From positions 3,944,379-4,008,378 of the forward strand of contig OY730170.1 in NCBI GenBank assembly GCA_963422465.1: 64,000 nucleotides of DNA, written 5' to 3'. The position numbers and the translations under genes are program-made. Source of the DNA: Lichina pygmaea. Lineage: Eukaryota > Ascomycota > Lichinomycetes > Lichinales > Lichinaceae. The notes below the pieces were generated by a model. The model did not search any database. It was given only the letters and a program-made list of their open reading frames with translations, and was not told where the DNA came from. This document shows positions 46,189-61,260 of the stretch, piece by piece (the first letter of the stretch is position 1; every line of letters begins with the position of its first letter).

Positions 46189-46536
46189 ATGACAATGTCA
46201 GAACCTAGGAAGGAAGACAGATCTTCTCTGAGAGCGACATATCGCGCTGCTACGGCGAGTCAAACACTTGAATATCCCTTGCAGAGCTCTGCGGCATCGG
46301 CAAATCAGGGCATCTCGGAGAAGACGGCGTACCTGTCGGAGCTTCGGTCGTCCGTGTCGAACTTACAGACTGACGTCAACGCTTTGCTCACTAGTAAGAT
46401 GGAGCAGGACAAGGCTGCCGCTGGCGAGAGCGCTGCCACCGGACAAGCCGTCAAGGGGAAGGTGGCTGCGGCCGAAGCCAAGGGTGAGGCTGTGGAAGAT
46501 GGGCTCGAAGGGGAGGATGGGTCTGAGGATGCCTAG
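46189..46536 (+). CDS. GON7: Gon7, EKC/KEOPS complex subunit
   Basis: A single-exon protein of 115 residues. The central helix, AYLSELRSSVSNLQTDVNAL then LTSKMEQDK, matches fungal Gon7 (yeast has TYLGQLRTQLTGLQDDINEF in this place). The acidic C-terminus (EDGLEGEDGSEDA) is also as in yeast. Gon7 caps Pcc1 in KEOPS, which makes t6A at position 37 of ANN-decoding tRNAs and affects telomeres and transcription. A start two codons on (MSEPRKED) is equally possible. It converges on VPS39 with about 260 bp between stops. Confidence 0.85.
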   Translation: MTMSEPRKEDRSSLRATYRAATASQTLEYPLQSSAASANQGISEKTAYLSELRSSVSNLQTDVNALLTSKMEQDKAAAGESAATGQAVKGKVAAAEAKGEAVEDGLEGEDGSEDA

Positions 46537-46795
46537 TTCAGACGCTGCACGAGATCTGGGGAACGTTGGCGTGGCATGGCATTAGACTTGGAAGCTGCCG
46601 TTCACGGTGTCAATGCTACAAACAACCACACGATCTTCGATTCTCAAAAGTCTGCCCTCAACGATAGACCATAAGAAGAGGGCACCTGTCCAACACCATC
46701 GCTATGCGCCTTCCGGATATCCTTCGGGCCATGGAGATCATACATCGCTCGGCCAGACGTCAGCTACCGTCTTCAGACCCAGGCAGATCTACAAG

Positions 46796-49700
46796 TCAGG
46801 CCTGCCTCGCAACCCGACTGGCGCAGCCGTAATGGACGACGGAGTTACTGTTAGGCACAGGTCAGCGCGAGGCAACAGCGATCGAGGACCCAGACCGAGC
46901 TTACTCCGGAAACACGCTGATGACGCTACGGCCCAAGCGCTTATGACAGACCCGACATACTCGCTCTTCCGAGACGACGACGCTTCGATTCCGGGTGACA
47001 TTCGACTTTTGGAATTCGTCCCCGATCAACAAGGCCGCTCGTAGCCGCTCGTGCTCGCTGTAGCGCAAGCCGCGCAAGGCTCGTCCTTCGTTGAAAGCAG
47101 TGATGCCGGCTCGGAGCCGGCCGTGGAAATACGACTCCAGGTCCCGAATGGGCAGCGACGTCGGGATCAAGTCGAGTATCGAGGAGGCTGCAAGCCGCGA
47201 GCCATGCTTGGACAGGATGTTGAGCGCGGCGCTCCTGTTGGGTTGGCGTGGCGATGGAGGCTTGAGGTACAGGGACAGAAGAGTGTGGTAGATGGAATTC
47301 GCAGCGTCATCCTCCGACAGCTTCTCCAAGGAAGCTGGCTTGGTTCCGGTTCTTGCGAGCTCCGTCATGTAGACCTCGTTGCAGTATCTGCAGCGTGTGT
47401 CAGTGTCGACTCGTCTTCGCTTCATGCCGATCACCTACTCTTCTGCCTTCATCTGGTCTTCCAGCTTGAAAACGTATATCTCGAGCGCCTGCTTGTGGTT
47501 GCCCATCTTGCTCAAGACGACTGCTCGCGCCTCGTAGAAGTGAGGATCTGAGGGTGATGGTAAGCACGAGCAAGACGTGGCGAAGATCAAACTGCTTACC
47601 GTCTTTGGGCAAAAGATTGAAGGTCCTGCCCGTCGAGTAGTGGTTGCTGCTCTTCAAGAAGGACAGCATCCTTTCCTTCCAATTGGCCTTGACACTTCGC
47701 ATCGCCGGGTTGCCGGCCGCTGAGCGGGAAACGTCGTCCGGTTGTGTCAGTTTCTCGAGGTAGTGCTTGACCAGTCGCTGGTGGAATTCCGGCGTGAGAT
47801 CGTTGAGCTGGTAGATAATGTGCTCGAGGTATCGAATTGCCAGCGCCAGGTCAATGTCGGTCAAGAAGTCGAGGACTCTCTCCCTTGGCAGATTTTCCGC
47901 AATCTCGGTATCGGCCAAGAAGACCTCCATCCCCAGATCGGGATCCGCCGCCAATGGCCACGCCGCGAACTCCAGTATCAAGTCCATCAGGTCAGGCGGT
48001 AGGACTTGTAGGTACGCGACGATCCTCTTGGGTCCGCGGAGCGCGGGAGGGGCCTCGTCGGCCTCTCGGGCCTGCCCAAATCGCTGCAAGAGCTCCAGCG
48101 CCTCACGATGAAGTCGCTTTCCGTGTAGAAAGTCCACCAGATCCTCGTACCGCCCGGTCGCAAGGAGCTTTTCTTGTACCACGTCCGCATCGCAGAAGTT
48201 GGGAATGCGAAACAGGGAACCGGCTCTGGCGGGCCGCTCGACCATGTAGGCCCTAAAGAGCGTAGTGTCGACCAGACGGGCTGCAGCACGCAGCAGCTCT
48301 GCAAGATCGTCGTCTGGGACCTGCTCGGGACCAGCCACGAACGTACGCAGGATCTTCTTCTTGTCCGTGTCTTGAACAAGATTTGCTGCGCGAATGGAAG
48401 GCCTGAGACTGCCGTCAGGCTCTAGCAGCAGCTGAAGCTTCCGTCGGTTCTCTGCTAGAAAAGAATACAGCTCGAGGACTGCATGTCGCAAATCTTTGCC
48501 ATCTGGGCCTCGCTCAGCAACGGGGACGTGGATCTGATCGTTCATCATCACTCACGAAGAACCTCGGCGGTATGGCCTGCCTCTGACGATATCCTCATGC
48601 CGCTGCCGCCGTCGTGGCCTTGCCCGGCTGCATCGTCCCTGCCAGACGCCATTGAAGCGCTTTCTGCATCTTTCTTTTCTGCTCCGCCTGCACTTCCAGT
48701 ACCGTGGTCGTCCTGCTTCTCTCCAGCTTCGTCTTTCGGAAGATCCTTGGCAGTCGAATGCCCGTGGACGTCAGCCTCTGCAGGCTTCTCGGCATCGTCG
48801 TTCGAACGTGCGCTTGTTGAGACCTCTCCTGCAACAGCAGAGGGGTAGAGCGATATCACCCGTTCCGGCGGGGCAGAAACGTCGGTGAACAGATCCAACG
48901 AGGCTCTATATCGGCGCTTGTGGAAGAGAACCTCTGCCTTTTGCATCTTCACCTGTCGCAGCCGTTCCTCTTTGCCGTCGAGCAGCACATCCTCGAGCAT
49001 CTCAATCAAGCTGATGGCCTCATCGAGCGACTCCTGCTCCAGGAGTTGCTCAATCTGGCTCTCGTACGACTCGGCGGTCATGCGCCAGATGCAGCGACCG
49101 CTGGCCACGACAAAGCCCCTCCCAGCGTGGGCCAGGCTAATGTTGGGCTGCGGAACGTGGAGCTTGGTCGCGTTTGGCATGCCAATGGACTGAAGCAGCG
49201 AAAGGGTCTTGGGATTTCGGACCTCGAGTACGCCTTTTGAGGGCGGCTGCAGAGCCAGTAGATACGGGTATGAGAAGGCTATGACGTCCGGAGCGGTCGT
49301 CCACTGTATCTGTCTCTTGTTCAACGCTCTTCCGTCCTTATCCAGAAACAGCGTGTTGACGTCCTTGGCCAGCAGCAGCTCGCCGTCGGTCAACGTCGTG
49401 GCGAGCGGCTTGGGCATCCAGTTGCCCATACCCATGAAGCCCATTCCAGCAGCTCCGATGCCGCTGAGTCGCGCTTCGTCCTGGCCTGGAGCGGCACCAA
49501 CGCCGCCAGGTCCGACAAGATTTGATACAGACTGGGTCGATGGCTCCAGCGACACATACCCCGAGTTGAGACCGCAAATCAACCTGCTACTGTCGGCCCA
49601 CGCCAGCGTCCTCGCCGCTGCGGCCAAGGTCACCTCGACGCCGCTCGCGACGAGTTCGGTGTCTTGCCATGACCACAGTAGGATCTTCCGCCTCACGGCA

Positions 49701-50167
49701 ACGGCCAAGCGGGACACGATCGACGGAATACCGGTCGAAGGGTCCTTGATCACGTTCGAGGTCACAGCGAAGGTGCTGGCTCCTTTGGTCTTGCTGAGCT
49801 GCAGCTGGAAGACGTAGTTCTCATGTTGCAGGTCATGGGTGGTCACATATCCATCGGACAGACACAGCAAGACATGGGCTTCCTTGATGATAGCAAGTTG
49901 CTCGATTGCTCGGCGCGAGAACTTCTCGACCTCTCGCATAAGCTCCACCGCTGGCACCTGGCTCGACGACGGGGAAGCCTCTCGGTCTGGGCCTGCTTCA
50001 CCGGCATCGCTGGCAACGTAGTCGTCCTCCTTGAGACGGTAAACACGGAGAGTGCCCGTACTCAAGCCCACGAGCAAGCGGTTGCCATAGGTGAGGACGG
50101 CCTCGACCTTGGACTTGTCCCTCTGCTTGAGCTCGACCAGAGGTCGAGCCACAAATGCCGAGACCAT
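46796..50167 (-). CDS. VPS39: Vps39/Vam6-type HOPS tethering subunit
   Basis: Five exons: 50167-48556, 48502-47600, 47547-47439, 47387-46905, 46847-46796; all phases agree, 1,052 residues. The N-terminal CNH/beta-propeller (about 1-380) opens MVSAFVARPLVELKQRDKSK and includes LLVGLSTGTLRVY and RLICGLNSGYVSLE. A clathrin-repeat-like helical region follows (RFRIPN..., AYLQVLPPDLMDLILEFAAW, DLDLALAIRYLEHIIYQLND), then a C-terminal zinc-finger-like end CRVCHKRLG..HYGCA that spans the last intron. Vps39 binds the vacuolar Rab and tethers membranes for HOPS fusion; it also serves mitochondrion-vacuole contacts and TORC1 signalling in yeast. An acidic low-complexity insert lies at about 450-535. Divergent from the PHO91-type gene. 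Confidence 0.94.
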
Positions 50168-50758
50168 AGCCTGCAGAGATGCGCTTCGGCCCGCGCCCCG
50201 TCCTCCAGAACATCGGCGGGATCCTTGAGCCGACAGCTTTGTTGTGAACTCGGCAAGAAGGCGATGATGGCCGTAACCCAGCTGGATCTAGCGGCAGTTT
50301 GTTTTCCGCAGCGGCAGGCTACTGCACGAGCGTAGCTCATCTGATCTGGCGTGCATATACTGCACCTTTAATTATTGAATTACGTAGTGAGCGATCGACT
50401 TCCCGGCGAATGCCATCCACTCGCATTCTCACTGGCTGCAACTCATCGAACTATGCTTCGATGCCCTTGAATGGGATTGATCACGTTACCGCGGCCACGC
50501 GACAGATTGGCTGTAGGGGGAAGGTATCGTCGACATGACACTCGGCCTCCACCGACGCACGCTTCCTTCCCTAGCTTCGCTAGTCAGCCGCCCCCCGCAC
50601 GTGGGGGAGGGGAGGAGAATGACCTCGACGATCAGGAAAGCAGAGGAATCGAGCTTCAGGCTCTTGGAGGCCTAGACAGAAGAGACAGGGACGAAAGAGA
50701 CCAGGATCGTGGCCGGCAGGGGGTCGCCAAGCTACGCAGTCTTCTCGGAGCCGACGAC
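50168..50758. promoter_or_regulatory. Shared promoter, VPS39 and PHO91-type gene
   Basis: 591 bp between divergent starts. A frame upstream of 50759 is open in phase, but the SPX domain normally begins at the methionine of MKFSRSIQFNAVPDW, so the extension is treated as 5' UTR. Confidence 0.5.
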
Positions 50759-53632
50759 ATGAAGTTCTCACGCAGCATCCAATTCAATGCCGTCCCGGAC
50801 TGGAGCGATCATTACCTAGCCTACAGTAACCTGAAGAAGCTGTAAGAGCATCTCGTTACCCCGAAGGCGAGCCGTCCGGATTCGGCGTGGGCTGATGCTG
50901 ACACGATCCCGGTCAGGATATATACTCTGGAGCAGTCTGCCCACCGTACCGAGCCATCACAGGCGCAAGACGCGGAGGCTTTGCCTTTGATTGAAGACGC
51001 CCACGGCGATTCTGATCAAACGTTCAGGCGGGCTCTGGATACCGAACTGCAGAAAGTATGTTCCTTTTACGATGCCAAGGAGAAGGAGATTCTCGACGAA
51101 GTCAACGCCGTCTTGGAAGATCTCGAAGCGTACAAGCACCAAAAAGACTCGAGCGCGTCCCTGCTGGATCAGTCCAGCCACTCTTCGGCACCTGGACGAG
51201 GCCGAGCTTCTAGCAGCGCAAGCACGCGCGCTGGCTCGAGCAGTGTTTTCAGGTCGCTCGGCTTCGGCAGGCCCAGACGGGCGAGCACGATGAGCAACAG
51301 CATCGAGCATGCGAGAGACGAATATGGCCTGGAGGAGGATATCGACGAGACTGCAGAGCTGACAAGGTCACGTTCTTCCTACGAACCGAGAACGACCAGG
51401 GATGACGGTGCGCTGGGCGGGTCGATGGAAGATATGAGAGCGTCGAAAGACACGGCCATTCTCAAGCACATGCCGGGTGCGGGGCACGATGACTTCAGCG
51501 ATCGCGGCTTCTCCGCGTCCTACGCCTTGAGCGTGGCGCTCAAGAAACGAATCATCAGCGTCTACGTCTCTCTCTGCGAGCTGAAGTCGTTCATCCAGCT
51601 GAACAAGACGGGCTTCTCCAAGGCACTGAAGAAGTTCGATAAGATCCTCGACCACCACCTGCGCTCCAGCTACCTGGAGGAATCTGTGAACTCGGCCGAT
51701 CCGTTTCGAAAGGAGACCATGGACAAGATCGACAACAATATCTTCAAGGTCGAGAGAGCGTATGCCGATGTCGCCTCCAAGGGCGACCTGCAGCAGGCTC
51801 GCCAAGAACTTCGCCTGCACCTCCGCGAGTACGTCGTGTGGGAACGCAACACGGTGTGGCGGGAGATGATCGGTATCGAGAGGAAGGCTCAGGCGGCACG
51901 GCTCGGCTGGCCGCCGACGCTGCTCGGCGGCCCCCAGGACCACGCGCGAATTCAACGGCAGGGAGACGCCGAGGAGACTGCGGCAGGCAAGGTCGTCGAC
52001 ACTCCTGTCGGCAGGATTCGTTGTCCGCCGTGGCTGTTCAGCCCGAGCGCCTTCCTGTTGGTTGCCATCGTCGTCATCTTCGTCGTCCTTCTCTGCGTCC
52101 CGATTCTGAAAGGCTCGCAACAGCAGAATTGCTTGGCCATGTTGGTGCTCGTCAGTCTGCTCTGGGCGACGGAGGTTGGTCCAGCGGCCCCGATACGAAG
52201 ACTTGCTTGTCAGAACTGAGATGCTGCAGGTCATCCCATTGTTCGTGACGTCTCTTACGATACCGTTTCTTGTCGTCCTCCTGAGGATAGTGAGCTCGGA
52301 CGAGAAGCCATACGCTCGACTGAGCGCGAGAGAGGCGGCCCCGTACATCTTCTCGGCCATGTGGACTCCGGTGATCATGCTGCTCCTGGGCGGTTTCACC
52401 ATCGCTGCGGCGCTGTCAAAGTACCAGATCGCAAAGGTGATGGCGACCTTCGTTCTCAGCAAAGCTGGCACGCGGCCGAGGACGGTGCTCTTGACGAACA
52501 TGCTCGTTGCCATGGTGGCCAGCATGTGGATCAGCAACGTGGCCGCTCCCGTGCTGTCCTACTCGACCGTCCAGGTGCGTGTGCATCCGTCCGTGCGCTC
52601 TTCTCTCTGCCCGAAGCTGATCCAGGCCAGCCTGTCCTTCGAGACCTTCCTCCCGATTCGGAATTCTCCAAGGCTCTGATCCTCGGGATCGCTCTCGCGG
52701 CCTGTGTTGGTGGCATGGCGTCCCCGATCGCTTCTCCTCAGAACATCATCGCCCTGGAGCACATGAGACCGGAGCCCAGCTGGCTCATCTGGTTCTTCAT
52801 CGCCCTGCCGGTCTGCTTTGCTTCGATCTTCTTGATATGGTTTTTGTTGATCTCAACCTTCCGGCTGAGCAAGGATACGACCATCGTCCCGCTCCGGCCA
52901 ACCCGAGAGAAGTTTACCGGTGTACACTGGTTCATCTCGTTGGTCAGCGTCGGCACCATCCTGCTGTGGTGCGTGACGCATCAGATCGACGGCATCGTCG
53001 GCGACATGGGAGTCGTTGCTCTGATCCCCATGGTGCTGTTCTTCGGCACCGGCGTCTTGACCAAAGAGGACTTTAACAATTTCCTGTGGACCGTCGTCAT
53101 GCTGGCCGCTGGCGGCCTGGCGCTGGGCAAGGCCGTCAACAGCTCTGGCCTGCTACACACGATGGCGACGGCGATCGTCGAGCGGATCGAGCACCTGAGC
53201 GTCTACGGCGTCTTTGTGGTTCTGTCGGTGCTGATCCTCGTCGTGGCCTCGTTCATCAGCCACACCGTGGCGGCGTTGATCGTGCTCCCTCTGGCGCAAC
53301 AGATTGGTGCCAACATGTCGACGCCCCATCCTAATCTGCTGGTGATGGGTGGCGCGCTGATGTGCTCGGCTGCCATGGCTCTGCCTACGAGCGGGTTTCC
53401 AAACATGAGTAAGGATGCACCCTTCTGCGTCTCATCGTCCTCTTCTGGTATTCCCGTTCATCACTAACGATGGTTGACTCCACCAGCGGCCATCATGATG
53501 GAAGACACGCGTACGGGACAAAGGTATCTACACGTCAAGCACTTCATCTCGCGGGGTGTTCCCAGTAGCGTCCTTGCGTTCTTGGTCGTCATCTCTGTGG
53601 GCTACGGCTTGATGCTCGCTGTTGGATATTGA
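50759..53632 (+). CDS. PHO91: SPX-domain low-affinity phosphate transporter (Pho91 type)
   Basis: Exons 50759-50841, 50917-52174, 52230-52574, 52631-53408, 53487-53632; 869 residues, all phases agree. The SPX domain (about 1-310) starts MKFSRSIQFNAVPDWSDHYL and includes LKKFDKILDHHLRSSYL, which in SPX proteins binds inositol pyrophosphates. The C-terminal half is a sodium/sulphate-symporter type carrier with about 12 spans, including MWISNVAAPVLSYS, GGMASPIASPQNI and VASFISHTVAALIVLPLA, the repeated N/S-x-T/A-A-P clamshell motifs. Yeast Pho91 is vacuolar and exports phosphate under SPX control. A Ser/Arg-rich insert (about 130-230) interrupts SPX. Neighbouring VPS39 and V-ATPase B also act at the vacuole. 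Confidence 0.93.
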
Positions 53633-53958
53633 TGCATGCACTGTTTTCGGACCACATGCTTGGCAGATAGCATCTTTACGCCCAGTACAGTCACAAGACC
53701 TATTGTTTTACAGCGAAGGCGTCTGTGGGTGTCAGGTCTTGAGTCAATCCCGCAGCATCGCTACTTCAACAACGATGCGCCTACGAGTACTTCCGTACGT
53801 AGAGGTACATACGTATTGCCCCACACGAAGAACCGGATCACGTGATTCTGACCCGACGATAGCCGATGGAAACGTCATCAAGTACCGTCCTCCGTACGTA
53901 AGTATGAGCATCAAAGTCGCGACAATGTCAGCTCATTCGAATCGCAAGACGTCGTTCG

Positions 53959-55215
53959 ATGGGTCCGCAGACCTTTCTAGTCCGGCGAGCCAGTCGTCTT
54001 GCCGGGCAGCGAACGACGCCTATCGCAACACGACCGCAAGCCGGCCCGACATCGCGAGTCCGCATCGTCGAGGTCGGGCCTAGAGACGGCCTTCAGAACG
54101 AGAAGAACAACGTGCCCGTAGACACCAAGCTAAAGCTCATCGCAGGATTAGCACGGGCCGGTCTCAGACACATCGAAGCCGGCGCTTTCGTGTCGCCGCA
54201 ATGGGTCCCGCAGGTTGGTTGCAGTCGTCGATTCCTGGTGTTGTGGTCGTCTCGTGGGAGGCTCCCGTCAGCTTGCGCCTTGAGCTAACGAGGTGGATTG
54301 ATCGCGCAGATGGCAGACTCGTCCGCCGTGCTCGAATCCCTTAGAAACCCGCTTATAGGGACTCCGCCGGGAGTAGCATACTCGTTCCTGGTGCCCAATC
54401 TCCAGGGTCTCGAGTCTGCCCTATCGTTGTCATCATCCACCCCAAGGGCTTCTGGCCCCGATTCTGTTAGCCACAACGAAGAGGATTTATCCGCGGGGCA
54501 GCCGCCGAGAGTGCCCCCACAGGGTTTGAACGAGATAGCAGTCTTCACAGCCGCCACGGAGAGCTTTGCGCGCAAGAACATCAACTGCAGCATCGCCGAA
54601 TCGATACAGCGGTTCAAGCCCGTCATCTCCCACGCCAAGGCGCATCACATCAGAGTCCGGGCATACATCTCCGTCGCGCTCGGCTGTCCTTACGAGGGGC
54701 CCAATGTGTCGCCCAAGGCCGTGGCGGACCTCGCTCGGTCCTTGCTTGGGATAGGGGCGGACGAGATATCTCTCGGCGATACGACCGGCATGGGAACACC
54801 AAGGAGCACCCGAATTCTTCTGGACATCTTGGAGGAAGAGGGTATCCCAACGGACAAACTGGCGGTCCACTTTCACGATACGTACGGGCAAGCTCTCGTT
54901 AACGTCTCCGTGGCTTTACAACGCGGCATCAGAATCTTCGACAGCAGCGTGGCCGGTCTAGGCGGCTGTCCTTACGCCAAGGGCGCTACGGGCAACTTGG
55001 CTTCCGAAGATCTGGTGCACTACTTGCACGGCATGGGAGTGAAGACGGGTGTTGACCTCGACCTGCTCGCGGACGTTGGGGATTGGATCTCGGGTGAACT
55101 CGGGCGCCAGAATAACAGCAGGACCGGCAGTGCCGTTTTTGCTAAGCGTCGGGACGCGATTTCCAGAGGCTCCCATGATCTCAAAGAGATGCATAGGTCT
55201 CGAGAAGCCTCGTAA
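53959..55215 (+). CDS. Hydroxymethylglutaryl-CoA lyase
   Basis: Exons 53959-54213 and 54310-55215 join in phase for 386 residues. The enzyme cleaves HMG-CoA to acetoacetate and acetyl-CoA, the last step of leucine breakdown. It has the HMGL TIM barrel: [15 protein letters not shown] (metal and substrate Asp), [36 protein letters not shown] with the metal histidines, and the signature [17 protein letters not shown] with the catalytic cysteine. The first 25 residues ([18 protein letters not shown]) form a mitochondrial presequence; no peroxisomal tripeptide ends the protein. A disordered insert of about 35 residues follows [10 protein letters not shown]. Confidence 0.94.
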
Positions 55216-55571
55216 TGAAGTCATTTATTGAAATCGTAACAGATGCCCGAGGATGTGGCGCTTCCTTGAGCGAGCGTGAGCTGGCAGCACGTGATCAGTT
55301 GTCACGACTTATGTTTTTCATCATAAGTTCTAAGCTGGCCGGTAGCAATGCTAGTGTATTAGCTTGACCCATAACAATTGACGCAAGTTCTTCGGTCCTA
55401 CGGTACGGTACCGTACGAGTACATTCGCACCCTCCCTTGACGTCGTGATCTCAGCTTCGAAAGGGCTAAAGAGCAAGTGGCTCGCCAGATCACGTCCACT
55501 GTGATCCAAGGAATTCGGTGCCGTCTACTCTACAGAATAACGTCCCTGACCCAGGTTTTTCCGAGGACAAA
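55216..55571. promoter_or_regulatory. Promoter interval of V-ATPase B gene
   Basis: Contains the palindrome cluster ACGGTACGGTACCGTACG at 55402-55419, about 155 bp upstream of the start codon. No coding sequence. Confidence 0.4.
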
Positions 55572-57694
<2,123 letters not shown>

Positions 57695-58501
57695 GAGAGT
57701 TGTGTATGTATGTATGTCCTGTGTGAGCAAATAGAGACTGAGAAGCGGAGAGGCCAGGTAGAGAGAGCTAGGGAGGACGAAAGAGAGACAGAACAGGAGC
57801 AGGTGAACAGATGGACAGGGAGATTGTGCGAGGGTGATTGGACCGCACAAGATACCATGTCGTCTCACATCATCTCATCTCTTTCCTGGCTCGGTACACA
57901 GGCACGCACAGACGTGCTCAAGGACGCGAGTCACTGTGGTAGTAGCAGTGCCATGAAGAGAGGGACACGTCCCCACAGTATCTACAATATCTACAGTACA
58001 TTGTCTAGTATAGTACTTGTCAGTGGTCGGTGTTCAATGGTCAGTGATCGGTGATCAGTGATCAGTGATCAGTGAGCGGTCAGCTACAGTCCTTGTTGGT
58101 GGTCAGCTATGTACAGTACCGTACCGGTACCGTGATAGGAGTGGTATTGTAGCAGGAGCAGGAGCAGGAGCAAGAGTAGGAGCCAGCCAAGTAGCTGTAG
58201 CGGCAGTGGTAGTACTGGTACCCATACGCACAGTGTCACGACACAAGTCTGCGTACACCGGTACAACCCATCAGCTGCTACCGGTCTCTCCTCAAATAAT
58301 GCGACAGAATCAGAGTTACAGCGACAGCAGCAAGTGATGATGTATTGATCTTCCGGACTGAACCCGAGGTAGATTATGTATGAAGGTGTACGGAGTACGC
58401 AGACTTGTGTCGTGCCACTGTACGGTACCGGTACTCCGTAATCCAGTAGGAGTAGCAAGTCTCTACGAGTACCGTTACGTTACTGGTGGTCATGTACGAG
58501 G

Positions 58502-58532
<31 letters not shown>

Positions 58533-61260
58533 CAGGAGCAGGGGCAAGCTATAGACGGAGTACCAGTAGCAGTGACAGTGTCTACTGCTCAGTAGGCATG
58601 TGCTAGTGGTGGTAGCGGTCACAGTTGTTTATAATGCAGCAGTATCTAGCGAGGAAAAGCAGGATCGTGCAAGATTAAGAACATGCTGGTGGCAGTCTTG
58701 ATGGACTGTATGTGACGGAGGTCCGTCGTCAAGATCGTATCGTAGCAGTGTGGACGGGAGAGGATTACTACGCGTCTTTGACAGAGCGTGGAGACAGCAA
58801 TCTTGTTTTTACGCTGTTGGACCTGATTAATCTGCAATTTGGGACTTGGTCTGAAGATGTCTGCGGTGACATTTTCGAGCGCTTAGACGACTAAGGTACG
58901 TCCGGTGTCTCATCTATTTCTTCTCCGAAGCGAAGATGTGGGAGAGCCTGACGCTGGGGGTTATATGAAAACGTGAACTTGGGGTTTGATGAAAATGATG
59001 CTATAGCTATGGCTCGAAGACATTGATAGTAGAGGTAGGATAGGGTCGGGACGGGATGTGCACAACCAAGAGGATCGATTGGCGTCCGATGAAGGATCTC
59101 GAGCCTGCGTAGATCGAGCCAGTCAGTCTTGAGGCTCCACGACGCGACGGACATTGCGTGCAGTGATCGATCGACCGGATCAACACCCAGATCAGACATC
59201 CAAGGAAGATTTACGCTCATAGATGCCATCTGTAATTGGGTTGTAGGCGATGGCTAGCGTGGAAACTGCGAATGTAGGATAAAAGTTTCATCATAGAGGG
59301 TGCGTCGACGCGGAACGAAATGCTGCCATGTGCGGGTAGGCATAGAAGAAAAAGTCGAGACTCACCACTACCAGGCGGACAGAAGCGACGATGGATGAGA
59401 GATGGAGGGACCTGTGCCAGCAGAGATGCCAGGGCAGCAACGTCAGCTATACCGCCGTCACAACGACATCTCGGCCGGCGTGGGATGCAAAACGGACGGA
59501 GCAAGAGGATGGAAACTGGTCAGACATCGTGTACTGGCAAGTAACAGGTCCTCAGGCCAGGCCGCGAGGCGAGGTCGAGGACCCGAGGCGACAAGTCTCT
59601 TCAAGGTCGACTCAGCTGGGAAAAGAAGAACTTTTTTCCGTTGTCATCGTTCCAGTTTCTGACGATTGCCGCGGGTGTGGGTAATTGGAGTGCGGATGGG
59701 AGATGCAGCCGGAAGCAGACAGAGGAGACAAGTGACTGCGAGGACGACTTACCTATCATCCTGCCGTTCTGCGCAGCTTTGAAGCCATTCGTCGAGATGG
59801 TCATGACATGGCTGTGTTGTGGAGGAGAAGAAAATGTGTTTGTGGGTGGAAGTTGGAGTTTTTCAAGCTCGGAAAGGAGATGGATGAGTAATACGTGAGT
59901 CATTGATTAGTCAGGCCAGCCTCCTCAACAGCGAAATTTGCACGCATTTTTCCTTCGAGTCGCAAAATATCGGCTGCCCTTCGTGCCCCTCCAACAATCG
60001 GTGCCTGGCCGGCCACGCCAGCCTCGACCTTTGTGCCCATCCGGATCAAAAGCAGTGAGACTCTGTTCCGCGGAGGGCCTGCCGCACGAGTCGAGGCAAG
60101 TCAGAAGTCATGGTGGCTGCTGCCTGTGCCGTAGGCTATCATCCCACCCCTCGTAGGTGTGACTCGACGATCCACATCGAACCATACAAAAGTCCGGCGC
60201 ACTCGTAGATCGGTCGCGCTCTCTTCGCGGCCACAGCGATGGGTCTCGCTACGATGACGATACGGTAAGGGATCGGAGTTCGACTGGGAGAGGAGCGGCC
60301 GCTTCTTCCTCGTGCTCTCGCTCGCCAGCTTCTTCCGCATCCTCTGGCTCTTGTCACGGACCTGCGACGACGTCGACGATCGTCGCTGCACAATTTTGCT
60401 TGCACGTCTTTGCAAGAGCAAATCGCTACCCGGTACGGTACTTACGTAGCGTACGGAAGTACGTACGTACGATACCTTTGTCTAAGCCGGCGCAAACCCC
60501 ACCCCCGTCTTGCTCGTAGCACAGCGCCGAGCCCGTGACTCGCCCTGGCGTCACTGTCCGTCCACTACCGTCACCACACATTGCCCCACGCATTTGCTGG
60601 TCGGCCCCTTTCTCTCACCACTCGTCCAGTGGTCGCGTACGGCGGTGCTTGTTGGATGATACAGTATCTTACCGGCAGGGCGGGGATACGGGTGTCGCAG
60701 GTGCTACGGTCTGTTCTTTTCTTTTTCTCCTCCTTCGTTTGCGCCATTCTTCCAAGGCAACACTTCTTGGGGCGCGTTACCTACGAGCAGTCCGATGGGC
60801 CAGCGCCCTCGACCGAGACAACCACACGATAACAGACTCGGCTTGTCTCGTCGCTGACCGGAGACGTCGCCTCAGCAGATCTTGGACACACCGAGAGAGG
60901 CTTTGTGCGGCCTCGAAAGCAAGGGTCGACCGAGGGAACGACGGTGCGTGCGCGCGCGTCGTCGATCTCGAGTCGGGCCAGAGAAGAGCCGGACAGCTCC
61001 GGATCACTGGGGGCACCCTCGCCGATGAGAGCGTTGGCCGAGTGCCCCCGCCGCTTGGCCATCTCCAGCCTTGAGCCTGCCCTCGGTCGCTCGCCTGTGG
61101 TTGAAGGAACGGCAACTCCTCTCCTCGACCGGCCCTGGTCGAGACGCGCCGACGTGGGACTCGACCGGGTCGCTGCAGGCGTATCTTGTCGACCGTCCGA
61201 TCTGCGCTTGCCCATTCCCAGCCTCTTCGACTGCCTTACGGGACCCAGCCGGCCGTGAGC
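57695..61260. other. Long intergenic region, microsatellites and palindromes
   Basis: No supported gene. It holds tandem TGATCAG units (58041-58075), GGAGCA/GCAGGA units (58148-58180), a CAG run changing to GGAGCA (58503-58545), and many GTAC palindromes (58110-58135, 58420-58440, 60430-60475). A plus-strand frame at 60905-61258 ends with TGA two bases before the next gene's ATG and may be a long upstream ORF in its leader. The minus-strand frame 60781-61569 is a GC shadow of it. Confidence 0.45.

Noticed and set aside
46607-47044. Plus-strand open frame of 145 residues
   Set aside because: It overlaps antisense the last exons of VPS39, whose splice phases and zinc-finger end are well supported; the frame shows no conserved content.
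58041-58180. CRISPR-like array
   Set aside because: Short uninterrupted microsatellites with no spacers, in a eukaryotic genome.
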